NCBI GenBank assembly: GCA_030428105.1
Contig: JAUIBE010000007.1
Coordinates: forward strand, 61,001-125,000
Direction of reading: 5' to 3'
Source: Gammaproteobacteria bacterium
GTDB lineage: Bacteria > Pseudomonadota > Gammaproteobacteria > Xanthomonadales > SZUA-36
DNA: 64,000 bases
The notes under the pieces are model-generated. The model searched no databases. It was not told the DNA's origin and saw only the letters and a list, made by a program, of their open reading frames with translations. The stretch's first letter is position 1; every line of letters starts with the position of its first letter. Shown here piece by piece: positions 35,341 to 43,512 of the stretch. The position numbers and the translations under genes were made by a program.

Positions 35341-35354
35341 TGACACCGGTATCA
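35341..35354 (-). promoter_or_regulatory. Imperfect palindrome, probable operator of eda-kdgK
   Basis: TGACACCGGTATCA, 12 of 14 positions symmetric, 42 bp upstream of the eda start. Size and CG centre fit a LacI/GntR-type operator. The sequence differs from the TGCAAACG sites, so a different regulator is implied. Confidence 0.5.
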
Positions 35355-35485
35355 TATCGGAATGGGAAACGATTTGTACCAAACTGCGCTGATTTCCAAC
35401 AAAACTTAATACGCAAAACCAATCCGGCAACCACCGCTTCCAGTCGAAACCCAGAACAACCAGTCATTGAAACCCATTCCGACAC

Positions 35486-35530
35486 TTGACTCTTGTGAGC
35501 GTATCGGTAACGCTTGTGCAAACGTTTGCA
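35486..35530 (+). promoter_or_regulatory. Promoter with LacI-type operator, site A
   Basis: A perfect 14-bp palindrome TGCAAACGTTTGCA at 35517-35530, 40 bp before the AhpD-like start. A TTGACT -35 at 35486-35491 and a weak TAACGC -10 at 35508-35513 lie directly upstream, so the operator would cover the transcription start. Confidence 0.72.
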
Positions 35531-35570
35531 TTTGATCCTTAACCACCCACAGACCAGGAGGTATGGCGCC

Positions 35571-36191
35571 ATGGCCGATTCCCGCATTTCTTATGTTGCT
35601 TACGAGGACATGGACGAAGCCATGCAAGCCGAAATGCGCCGCTGCCAGCGCGAAGGCACGCCTCGCCCCGAGAGTTCCGCCATTCGCGCGCACGTTCCCG
35701 AGTGCTTCTGGTACTTCGCCAACGCCTGGGAATCGGTGTTTCGCAACGGCGTGCTCGACCACTCGATCAAGGAGCTGTGCCGCATCTACGTATCGCGCTC
35801 GGTGAAGTGCGAATACTGCGGTAACCAGCGCTCGGTAATGGCCCTGGATGCGGTGAAGGAACAGCAAGTGAACGGCATCATGATGTTCGAAAAATCGGAC
35901 GAATATGACGCCCGCCAAAAGGCCGCCCTGGCCTATGCAGAAGCCATCGTCTTTCGGCTGGAAACCGATGATGCGTTCTGGGAACGGATGCATGCCCACT
36001 TCAGCGAGCCGGAACTGGTGGAGCTGGGGTGCATGATTGGACTGACATTCGGTCAGCAGAGCTGGTTGCGCATGCTCAACCTGCAGCATCACGAGGTGAT
36101 GCCGGGCACCACTGCTTCAATGGCTCCGGGCTTTGAGGACGCCGACCGCGCCCAGGCCAGCAAAGGTTCCAGCGACTACTGGGCGTCCTGA
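35571..36191 (+). CDS. AhpD-like/carboxymuconolactone decarboxylase family protein
   Basis: 206 aa. Start at 35571 with AGGAGG nine bases upstream. AhpD fold with the core helix SIKELCRIYVSRSVKCEYCGNQRS: a CxxC pair is present, but the His that normally follows in the AhpD proton relay (CxxCxxxH) is not; the position reads R/S. Members act as thiol peroxidase partners or as gamma-carboxymuconolactone decarboxylases. It carries its own LacI-type operator, so it belongs to the sugar/acid catabolic regulon rather than to an oxidative stress unit. Cytoplasmic, monocistronic. Confidence 0.82.
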   Translation: MADSRISYVAYEDMDEAMQAEMRRCQREGTPRPESSAIRAHVPECFWYFANAWESVFRNGVLDHSIKELCRIYVSRSVKCEYCGNQRSVMALDAVKEQQVNGIMMFEKSDEYDARQKAALAYAEAIVFRLETDDAFWERMHAHFSEPELVELGCMIGLTFGQQSWLRMLNLQHHEVMPGTTASMAPGFEDADRAQASKGSSDYWAS

Positions 36192-36209
36192 CGGGCGGCC
36201 AGTGCTGGG

Positions 36210-36239
36210 TCGGCGCAGGGCATGGAGGCCCTGCGCCGA
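36210..36239. terminator. 12-bp hairpin between convergent genes
   Basis: TCGGCGCAGGGC / GCCCTGCGCCGA with a 6-nt loop, between the AhpD-like and E2 genes. No T-tract follows on either strand, so the terminator role is uncertain. Confidence 0.45.
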
Positions 36240-36247
36240 ATTGACAT

Positions 36248-37477
36248 CTAGAGTTCGGAACTCCAGTCGGTATCCTGGATCACGTCACGCACGTGCTTCA
36301 GGAATGCCGCTGAATACGCGCCGTCGACGGCGCGGTGATCAAAGGACTGGGCAAGCACGCCCACCGGCCGGATCGCAATTTCCTCACCCTCCCCTTCGCC
36401 CACCACCACCGGGCGCCGCGCGATCGCATCCATGGAAAGGATGCCCACTTGCGGCTGGTTGATGATTGGCGCGGTGAAATAGGTGCCAAATGGCCCGGGA
36501 TTCGACAGTGTGTAGGTGCCACCACGCAGGTCATCCATGCCGGCTGTGCCGGAACGAACCTTGTCGATGGCGCCACGAAGCGCCAGCGCCAGGCTTGCCA
36601 GGTCGAGACTGGCCGCGTTACGCACCACGGGCGTCATCACGCCTTCGAAATTCAAATCCACGGCGACGGCGAGATGGATGTCCGGGTGGATCAACAGGGC
36701 ATCACCGTCAACGCTGGCGTTGAGGCGCGGAAACGCTTCCAGCCCTGAACACACGGCGCGCGCGACAAACGGCAGGTAGGTCAGGGAATGACCGTGCGCA
36801 GCTTTCCAGTCGGCTCCGTTGGCCTTGCGGGCCTGGTCTACCCGGCCGAAATCAACTTCGATGGCCTGCAGGACGTGCGGGCTGGTGGCCTTCGAGCGCA
36901 CCATGTGTTCGGCTGTCAGCCTCCGAACGCGGTTGAATTCCATCCGTGTCGCACTGCTGTCAGCGCCTCCGCTCGCCATGTTTTCGACATGCGCCAGGAC
37001 GTCATCGCGGGTAAGGCGGCCGCTGCTGCCGGAGGCCGGCACTTCGGAGGCGTCCAGGCCGTGCTTGCGCAACAGCTGCCTGACAGCGGGGGACAGGCGG
37101 GGCGCGTCACCCGATGCAGCCGAACGCCCAGTCGGCCGTGAAGCTGGCGCGGCCGGGACCGCAGCCGGGGCAGGTTCCGCCACCGCGGCAGGGGCGCTGG
37201 CAGGTTCCGGCGCCTCGCTTTCCAGCTCATCGTCTTCAATGCCTGAGCCATCGTCAAACAGGGCCAGCACGGTACCCACGGCCACGGTTTCACCCTGGGG
37301 AACGAGGATACGGACAAGGGTTCCGTCCTCGGGGGCCGGAATTTCAGTGGCCACCTTGTCCGTTTCCACGTCCAGGAGCAAATCGCCTTTGGAAACCGTT
37401 GCGCCCTCGGCAATGTGCCATTCGGAAATGACGCCTTCGGTCACCGTTTCGCCTAGTTGGGGCATCAAAATCTTCAT
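36248..37477 (-). CDS. 2-oxoacid dehydrogenase complex, E2 dihydrolipoyl acyltransferase
   Basis: 409 aa. One lipoyl domain at 1-75 with the lipoyl Lys in DVETDKVATEI, an Ala/Pro/Glu-rich hinge, a peripheral-subunit binding domain at about 135-170 (RLSPAVRQLLRKHGLDASEV), and a catalytic acyltransferase domain ending with the active-site motif QSFDHRAVDGAYSAAFLKH. It follows E1-beta by 12 bp. The substrate could be acetoin or a branched-chain 2-oxoacid. No E3 gene is nearby, so the general E3 of the cell is presumably shared. Confidence 0.93.
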   Translation of the reverse strand: MKILMPQLGETVTEGVISEWHIAEGATVSKGDLLLDVETDKVATEIPAPEDGTLVRILVPQGETVAVGTVLALFDDGSGIEDDELESEAPEPASAPAAVAEPAPAAVPAAPASRPTGRSAASGDAPRLSPAVRQLLRKHGLDASEVPASGSSGRLTRDDVLAHVENMASGGADSSATRMEFNRVRRLTAEHMVRSKATSPHVLQAIEVDFGRVDQARKANGADWKAAHGHSLTYLPFVARAVCSGLEAFPRLNASVDGDALLIHPDIHLAVAVDLNFEGVMTPVVRNAASLDLASLALALRGAIDKVRSGTAGMDDLRGGTYTLSNPGPFGTYFTAPIINQPQVGILSMDAIARRPVVVGEGEGEEIAIRPVGVLAQSFDHRAVDGAYSAAFLKHVRDVIQDTDWSSEL

Positions 37478-37489
37478 CGCAAAAACCTG

Positions 37490-38467
37490 TCAGTCGACCA
37501 GCTTGGTTACCGCCTCGACAATGCGCGCGGGACCTGGCAGCACCTCGTCTTCGAGGTTATCTGCCGCGGGAAGTGGAATGTGAGGCGTGGTGACGCGAAC
37601 GATCGGACCTTCAAGGTCCCAGAACAGTTCTTCGGCCACCAGCGAGGACAGCTCGGCACCCCAACCGCACAGGCGGGGGTTTTCTTCGACGGTTACAAGC
37701 CTGCCTGTGGCGCTGACCGACTCGAAAATGGTGGTAGTGTCCAGCGGCACCAGGGAGCGCACGTCGATCACCGTGGCTTGCACGCCATGCTCACTTGCCA
37801 ACTGTTCAGCAGCGGCCATCGCGCGTGGCACCATGGCGGCGAGCGCAGCGATGGTGACATCGCCGCCTTCGCGCAGCACGGCGGCCTTGCCAAGCGGCAC
37901 CACGTGCTCGCCATCGGGCACTTCCTGCTTGGTGCCGTACAACGATTTTTGCTCAAAGAACAACACCGGGTCGGGGTCGCGAATCGCTGCGCAGAGCATG
38001 CCCTTGACGTCGGCGGCACACGAGGGCGCCACCACCTTGAGCCCCGGAACCATCATGGCCCAGTTTTCCAGGCTCTGGGAGTGCTGGGCGCCAAACCGCG
38101 ACCCCGCCCCGTTGGCGGAACGCACCACCATGGGGAACGCGAACTGGCCATCGGTCATGTAGCGGCTCTTGGCAACCTGGTTGGCGATGATGTCCCAGCA
38201 AACCGCGAAGAAGTCAGAAAACATGATCTCCGCAATCGGGCGCAAGCCTGTCATGGCGGCGCCCATAGCTGCGCCCAGGATGGCCTGCTCGGAAATGGGC
38301 GTATCGCGCACGCGCTTTTCGCCAAACTCCTCGAGCAATCCACCGGTGGTTTTGAAAACGCCACCGGCAGCGGCGATGTCCTCGCCAAGAAAAACAACGC
38401 TCTCGTCGCGACGCATCTCGTGGGCGATCGCCGCAGCAACCGCCTCGCGGTAACTCAGCAACGCCAT
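37490..38467 (-). CDS. 2-oxoacid/acetoin dehydrogenase E1 component, beta subunit
   Basis: 325 aa. Start at 38467 chosen for the strong GGAGGT site upstream; the gene overlaps the E1-alpha stop by 13 bp. Transketolase-like pyrimidine and C-terminal domains: SYREAVAAAIAHEMRRDESV, FLGEDIAAAGGVFKTTGGL, a Glu that activates TPP in RPIAEIMFSDFF, and GRLVTVEENPRLCGWGAEL. Works as alpha2beta2 with the next-upstream subunit. Confidence 0.93.
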   Translation of the reverse strand: MALLSYREAVAAAIAHEMRRDESVVFLGEDIAAAGGVFKTTGGLLEEFGEKRVRDTPISEQAILGAAMGAAMTGLRPIAEIMFSDFFAVCWDIIANQVAKSRYMTDGQFAFPMVVRSANGAGSRFGAQHSQSLENWAMMVPGLKVVAPSCAADVKGMLCAAIRDPDPVLFFEQKSLYGTKQEVPDGEHVVPLGKAAVLREGGDVTIAALAAMVPRAMAAAEQLASEHGVQATVIDVRSLVPLDTTTIFESVSATGRLVTVEENPRLCGWGAELSSLVAEELFWDLEGPIVRVTTPHIPLPAADNLEDEVLPGPARIVEAVTKLVD

Positions 38468-39447
38468 TCCACACCTCCATCTGCCCACACGTCGATATAG
38501 GCGATTTCCCTGGGTGGCGGTGGCGAGGCTTTCGCCGTTTCCGTGGCCTCGTCGATTGCGCTCATGACCTGCGCATCGATCAGGTCAATCGTTTCTTCAT
38601 CGACGCCCGCTTCCACGAGCTTTGCGCGGTGTGCGTCCAGCGGATCGCGCGCCTTCCAGGCGGCGACTTCCTCGTCGGGGCGGTACTTGCCGGGGTCGGC
38701 GCGTGAGTGTCCCCCGTGGCGATAGGTCTGGGCCTCGATCAGCGAGGGGCCCTTGCCCGCACGCGCCCGGGCGATCGCTTCGCTGGCGGTGCGATACACC
38801 AACTCGACGTCATTACCGTCGATCAGTATCGGGTCCAGGCTGTATGCCGAGGCGCGATCAGCAGCCGGGTTGGCCACGGCTGTAACCGCTTCGATGGGGG
38901 TGTATTCCATGTACTTGTTGTTCTCACAGACAAAAATGACCGGCAGGTTCCAGATCACCGCGAAATTGAGCGCCTCGTGAAACGCACCGATGTTGGTGGT
39001 GCCGTCGCCGAAGAAGCAGACGGCCACCTGTTGCGTGCCGCGGTATTGCGCCGACCAGGCAGCGCCCGCCGCAACCGGCAGGTGCGCACCGATGATGGCG
39101 TACGAGCCCATCACACCGTGCTCGACGCTGGTCAGGTGCATGGAGCCGCCTTTGCCGCGCATCAGGCCGCATTCCCGCCCCATCAGTTCGCCGAGGATTG
39201 CGTCCATGGCCACCCCGCGTACCAGGGTGTGGTTGTGGCCTCGATAGGTGCAAAAGGTGTAATCGTCGGCATTCATCGCCGCACCGAAACCGGCGGCCAC
39301 GGCTTCCTGCCCCAAACCCAGGTGACTGGTGCCCTTGACCAGGTTCTGCATGAACAGGTCGTAGGCACGCTGCTCCAGTTCGCGGCACTCGCGCATCAGG
39401 CGGTAGAGCCGCAGCCGGGTTTCGCTGTTGATTTGCTGGTCGGTCAT
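38455..39447 (-). CDS. 2-oxoacid/acetoin dehydrogenase E1 component, alpha subunit
   Basis: 330 aa. TPP-binding motif FFGDGTTNIGAFHEALNFA..VCENNKY, substrate-side motifs TYRGHNHTLVRG and GKGGSMHLTS, and the phosphorylation-loop region TYRHGGHSRADP. The short length (330, no N-terminal extension) and motif wording are closest to acetoin-dehydrogenase AcoA-type subunits. The gene begins 5 bp after the stop of a secreted amidohydrolase gene, which ties the cytoplasmic complex to the amidohydrolase operon. Confidence 0.92.
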   Translation of the reverse strand: MTDQQINSETRLRLYRLMRECRELEQRAYDLFMQNLVKGTSHLGLGQEAVAAGFGAAMNADDYTFCTYRGHNHTLVRGVAMDAILGELMGRECGLMRGKGGSMHLTSVEHGVMGSYAIIGAHLPVAAGAAWSAQYRGTQQVAVCFFGDGTTNIGAFHEALNFAVIWNLPVIFVCENNKYMEYTPIEAVTAVANPAADRASAYSLDPILIDGNDVELVYRTASEAIARARAGKGPSLIEAQTYRHGGHSRADPGKYRPDEEVAAWKARDPLDAHRAKLVEAGVDEETIDLIDAQVMSAIDEATETAKASPPPPREIAYIDVWADGGVEWRC

Positions 39448-39452
39448 GTGAA

Positions 39453-41138
39453 TTACAGTTCTCCGTACACGACACGCCCGGCCACAACCGTGGCTACCGG
39501 GCGAATGTCCTTGATTTCATCGACTGGGACGGTGAGGTAATCGCGGTCAAGCACAACAAGGTCGGCCGCAAAACCGGGACGGATGGCGCCCAGGTAATCC
39601 TCCATGAACATCATGAAGGCATTGGTCCGGGTATGACGGATCAGGGCTTCCTCGCGGGTGAGCGTTTCGGCGGTTACCACGGTGCCATCCAGCATCTTGC
39701 CGGTGGTCGCCCACCACAGGCTCACGAAGGGATTGATCTGCGCGGCCTTGGTGCCATCGGTGCCAATGCCCCACATCGCGCCGCTGTTCTCCGCCACGCG
39801 CATGTCGGGCATGTACAGGGTCTTGTCGCCGTGCAGCTCCATGGCCTCTCCGAACCCGCCAATAACGCGCTGGCTGCGAAGCTGGACGTTGACGCCCAGG
39901 GCCTTGGCTTTCTCCCATTGGGGCGCGCCCATGAAGTCAGCGTGGGTCAGTGACCAGCGCAGCGCGCGAACCGGGTGGGTTTTGTTGACCTCGGCGATGG
40001 TATCCAGCACCAGGTCAATCGTCTCCACCTGGGTGGCGTGGGTTTGCACCGACCAACCGCGCGAGGCCGCCGCCTTCATGATGTCCATCGCCGCCTCGAT
40101 ATCCTCGGGGCGCGGATCCACGGTACGCACCAGGTTGTCGAAGTGGAACGGCGAGTAGTAGTTCTCGCCCACGGCAATCAGGTTGTACCACTCGTCACCC
40201 TGGAACGGCGTTGTCGTGTTGATCTTGTCGACCACTTCCTGGGCAAAAGACACCTCGCGGCCCATGAGGTTGCCCTGGATGGTGTAGGCGATGCGCAGGG
40301 TGAACTCGCCGGCGTCCGCCAGTTTCTGCAGGCGGCCATAGCTGGCGTCCTGGATGCCGAGACCACCTGGATCGTAAACCGCCGTCAGCCCCAACCCGTT
40401 GTAAAACTGCATGGCGGCCTTGATGCCCTCGACCTGCTCTTCCTCCGTCACCGGTGGAAAGGCATCAATCGCCCGGCTGACCATGGGCATACCGCCGGTC
40501 AACATGCCGGTAGCAACCCCGTATTCGTCGCGCTGCACATCGCCCGCCAGGCCCTCAAACACTTGGCCGGGTTCAGCCCGAACCGGGATGCCCTGCACGG
40601 CGAACCATGCCGAGTTAACCATGGCGTGGCTGTACTTGGCCTGGATGAAAATCGGGTTGGTGGCAGATACCGCGTCCAGTTCTTCGAGCGTGAACGACTC
40701 ATTCGAGTCGACGAACTGGTCTTCGTGCCAACCACCCATCACGTACAGCCACTTGCCTTGCTTCAGCGTGCGCGCACGTTCGGCCAGCATTTCCAAAGCG
40801 CGGGAGCGGTGGGTTACACCATCGAGGCGCACTTCGGTGGCCCAGTGCTCGGTGGCGCGAATGAAGTGATTGTGGTTGTCGATCAGGCCGGGCAGGACGG
40901 TTCGTCCCTGCAAATCGGCCTGCCGCGTATCCGCACCGGCCAGCGCCCTGATTTCGGCGTCGTCACCGGTGGCAAGGATCCGCCCGTCGGCAATGGCGAC
41001 TGCCTGGACCGTGCGGAACTGCTCGTCGACGGTGACGATTTTTCCGCCGTGGAGAATCAGGTCCGGATCAGCAGCGGCCGACGGGAGGGAGAATAAAAAG
41101 GCGGCGGCCGAAACCGCCGCAATGGCAATAGGCTTCAT
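39453..41138 (-). CDS. Secreted YtcJ-like amidohydrolase (copy 1)
   Basis: 561 aa from the ATG at 41138, preceded by AGGAG. Signal peptide (FSLPSAAADPD). Composite domain DLILHGGKIVTVDEQFRTVQ, metal motif PGLIDNHNHFIRATEHW, a large insert typical of YtcJ/amidohydrolase-3 proteins, HATQVETIDLVLD, THADFMG and an Asp in MWGIGTDGTKA. Paralogue of the protein at 43512-45248 (shared FTLEELD and SHAMVNSA-type phrases). Hydrolyses an unknown amide in the periplasm. Gap to the N-acyl-D-amino-acid deacylase-like gene is 25 bp. Confidence 0.88.
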   Translation of the reverse strand: MKPIAIAAVSAAAFLFSLPSAAADPDLILHGGKIVTVDEQFRTVQAVAIADGRILATGDDAEIRALAGADTRQADLQGRTVLPGLIDNHNHFIRATEHWATEVRLDGVTHRSRALEMLAERARTLKQGKWLYVMGGWHEDQFVDSNESFTLEELDAVSATNPIFIQAKYSHAMVNSAWFAVQGIPVRAEPGQVFEGLAGDVQRDEYGVATGMLTGGMPMVSRAIDAFPPVTEEEQVEGIKAAMQFYNGLGLTAVYDPGGLGIQDASYGRLQKLADAGEFTLRIAYTIQGNLMGREVSFAQEVVDKINTTTPFQGDEWYNLIAVGENYYSPFHFDNLVRTVDPRPEDIEAAMDIMKAAASRGWSVQTHATQVETIDLVLDTIAEVNKTHPVRALRWSLTHADFMGAPQWEKAKALGVNVQLRSQRVIGGFGEAMELHGDKTLYMPDMRVAENSGAMWGIGTDGTKAAQINPFVSLWWATTGKMLDGTVVTAETLTREEALIRHTRTNAFMMFMEDYLGAIRPGFAADLVVLDRDYLTVPVDEIKDIRPVATVVAGRVVYGEL

Positions 41139-41163
41139 GGGTGCTCCTGAGCTCATTGTTCTG

Positions 41164-42909
41164 TTAGTGCGCCTTGCGCAGAATTTTTCCAGGCAGGGCG
41201 AATGTAACCTTGCCTTCATCCACCACGGGCACACCGTTGACAAAGACGTAGTCGAAACCATCCGAGTAGGCGTGAATGTTGTAGAAATTGGCGCGCGGGC
41301 GGACGGTTTCCATGTTGATCACGGACAGGTCAGCGGCCATACCTTCCTTCAGGTAACCGCGGTCCGTAATGCCCACCACGTCCGCGGCCAGGCCACTGAA
41401 TGCGCGGATGGTGTGCTCGAGGCTTACCGACTGGCGCTCGATCACGTAGGTGCGCAGCCACTCCGGGTAGGCGCCATAGAATCGCGGGTGGAGGTAACCG
41501 GGGTCGAACGGCTGCGTGGTGTAGCCATCGGTATCACCAACCACCCAGTCGGTCTGGATAAAGCGCTCGATATTTTCCACGCTGCGGAAGTTGCCAAAGG
41601 CCAGCATGCCGCCAGCCATCTCCGGATAACCCTCAACGCCCATGGCGATGACGGCATCCACCGGTGATACCCCGCGCAACCCGGCAATTTCGCTCAGCGA
41701 ACGGCCGATATACGCCTTGTCCGGGTAGTCAGTGATGAAAATCTCGTCAGCCCCGCCCCAGAACTCGATGAGGTAAGCGATATCGGTTCTCAGGTCCTGC
41801 TGCTTCGAGTCATCTTCCAAGGTCTTGAGCAGTTGCGTTTTGAAATCAAAGACGCGGTGGGGCGCGGTTGGCCGCACGAAGAACGTGGCTGCTCGCGGCG
41901 TGGTCGAAAGGGCCCACATCGGGATCAGCGGCGAGAAGATGCCGATCGGGTTGGCAATATAGACATGCATATCCGCAAAAATCTTGACCCCGCGCGCACG
42001 GGCAGCCTCCACCGCCTGCACGGTTCGCAGACCATCCTGGTCCGGGTCCGGGCCGCGCATGGACATGTGCGAGTTGGATACGCGGATGTCGTTCGCCTCG
42101 GCAATTTCGATCAGCTCCACCGAGGCCTCGTACATCGACGGCGACAAGGGATAGTCGCTTGCCTTGTCACCGCCATGGCGGCTCGGTAGCCACCACGAGG
42201 GTTTCAGCGACTGGCTGCGCGGGTGGGCAATAAAAACACCATCGTAGGGTTTCAGCGCCGCGGTCATGCCAATCAGTTCTTCGGTGGTGGTCCACATGCC
42301 GTCGCGCATTTCCAGCACGGTGGCCAGGCCCCAGGCGCCAGCCTCCATGTCGGTGGCGATGAGTTCACGCATTTGCGCCACTTCGGCATCGGTTGCCGGG
42401 CGGGCCGAGTCTTCCCCCAGCACCGAGAATCGCACCCGGCTGTGCGACACCATGTAGGCCAGGTTGAAACCAATGCCGTCATGGCTCTCCACGACGGCCA
42501 TCTGCTCGGCCATGGGCAACAGGGGCGCCAGGCCGTCGGAATTGGCAATCGAGGTAGTGATGCCCTGGCTCACGTGGGCCGGCGCCGCGCGGCGACGCGG
42601 GTCCGGCGAGCGCATGCCACGCCAGGCGGCCTGCTGGTCATCGGCATGGCCGTGCAGGTCGATAAAGCCCGGCACCACGTAGCGGCCGGTTGCATCGATG
42701 ATTCGAGCCGCAGTTTGGCCTTCGAGGTCGCCTATGGCGACGATGGTTCCGCCACGCAAACCCACATCAGCCTGGTAAGCAGGCCCGCCGGTGCCATCCA
42801 CCACGGTACCGCCCACAATCAACGTATCAAACGGCTCGTCTGCAACAACCGGGGCGGCAAGCAGGCAAAGGGATACGAAGGCGGAAAGCAGGGGCGTTTT
42901 CTGTGTCAT
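41164..42909 (-). CDS. Secreted N-acyl-D-amino-acid deacylase-family amidohydrolase
   Basis: 581 aa. Signal peptide (CLLAAPVVADEP), then FDTLIVGGTVVDGTGGPAYQADVGLRGG, characteristic of D-aminoacylases. Metal motif PGFIDLHGHADDQ, SNSHMSMRGPDPDQ in the position of the His-containing strand, and a C-terminal ISGLAADVVGITDRGYLKEG-like segment (here FSGLAADVVGITDRG). Homologues deacylate N-acyl-D-amino acids. Sits between a YtcJ-like amidohydrolase and a RidA-like gene in one leftward cluster. Confidence 0.87.
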   Translation of the reverse strand: MTQKTPLLSAFVSLCLLAAPVVADEPFDTLIVGGTVVDGTGGPAYQADVGLRGGTIVAIGDLEGQTAARIIDATGRYVVPGFIDLHGHADDQQAAWRGMRSPDPRRRAAPAHVSQGITTSIANSDGLAPLLPMAEQMAVVESHDGIGFNLAYMVSHSRVRFSVLGEDSARPATDAEVAQMRELIATDMEAGAWGLATVLEMRDGMWTTTEELIGMTAALKPYDGVFIAHPRSQSLKPSWWLPSRHGGDKASDYPLSPSMYEASVELIEIAEANDIRVSNSHMSMRGPDPDQDGLRTVQAVEAARARGVKIFADMHVYIANPIGIFSPLIPMWALSTTPRAATFFVRPTAPHRVFDFKTQLLKTLEDDSKQQDLRTDIAYLIEFWGGADEIFITDYPDKAYIGRSLSEIAGLRGVSPVDAVIAMGVEGYPEMAGGMLAFGNFRSVENIERFIQTDWVVGDTDGYTTQPFDPGYLHPRFYGAYPEWLRTYVIERQSVSLEHTIRAFSGLAADVVGITDRGYLKEGMAADLSVINMETVRPRANFYNIHAYSDGFDYVFVNGVPVVDEGKVTFALPGKILRKAH

Positions 42910-42939
42910 GGCTGGTTCTCGCTGTACAGAGTTATGGCG

Positions 42940-43512
42940 CTACGGCGTGGCGGCATCGTCTTCGACCATCGCGAAGACGTCAATTTCAATCAGTTGGCAG
43001 GGCTCAGACAGCCCGACCACCTGGACCATGGTGCTCGGCGGCGGCCGCTGCCCTTCCCAATAGTCCGGAAAACTGGCCCCATGCTCCCTGGTCATGGCCC
43101 GCCAGGCGCGCCAGTCGGTGATGTAGCGGCGGATAAACACCACGTCTTGCCAGGTGGCCCCGGCCGCTTCCAGCCCGCGGCGCACGTTTTCCATGGTGCC
43201 CAGGTACTGGCCGTACCAGTCATCGTGCTGGCAGCGGTTGCTGCGGTGTTCGTAGTCAATCGGCCGGTCAACCTGGCCGGCGACAAACACGAAACGAGCG
43301 TTGCCCCGAACCGTGGTCACCTGGGCGTACGCCGGGTGATGATTGAGGGTCGGCGGATCGATGCGGGTCAGTTCAAACGAGGGCCGGCCTGCCCAGGCGC
43401 CGCCAATAAACGCCGCGAAGAGCGCAACGCAAACCGCAATCAAAGGCACGAGCCGACGCCACGGGGTTGTTGGGTTCTGTGGACGCAGTTCGCTTTCGGC
43501 TCTACGGCCCAT
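42940..43512 (-). CDS. Membrane-anchored RidA-family (YjgF) protein
   Basis: 190 aa. An N-terminal helix (LVPLIAVCVALFAAFIGGAW) places the RidA domain (about 55-185) in the periplasm, which is unusual, since RidA is normally a soluble cytoplasmic enamine/imine deaminase. Recognisable: FVFVAGQVDRP, QYLGTMENVRRGLEAAGATWQDVV and STMVQVVGL..LIEIDVFA. The residue aligned by eye with RidA catalytic Arg105 reads Gly. Its start shares one base with the stop of the upstream amidohydrolase gene. Confidence 0.85.
   Translation of the reverse strand: MGRRAESELRPQNPTTPWRRLVPLIAVCVALFAAFIGGAWAGRPSFELTRIDPPTLNHHPAYAQVTTVRGNARFVFVAGQVDRPIDYEHRSNRCQHDDWYGQYLGTMENVRRGLEAAGATWQDVVFIRRYITDWRAWRAMTREHGASFPDYWEGQRPPPSTMVQVVGLSEPCQLIEIDVFAMVEDDAATP

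Noticed and set aside
39975..41096. A 373-codon plus-strand reading frame
   Set aside because: Antisense to the YtcJ-like amidohydrolase; His/Gly/Val-rich without a recognisable fold.
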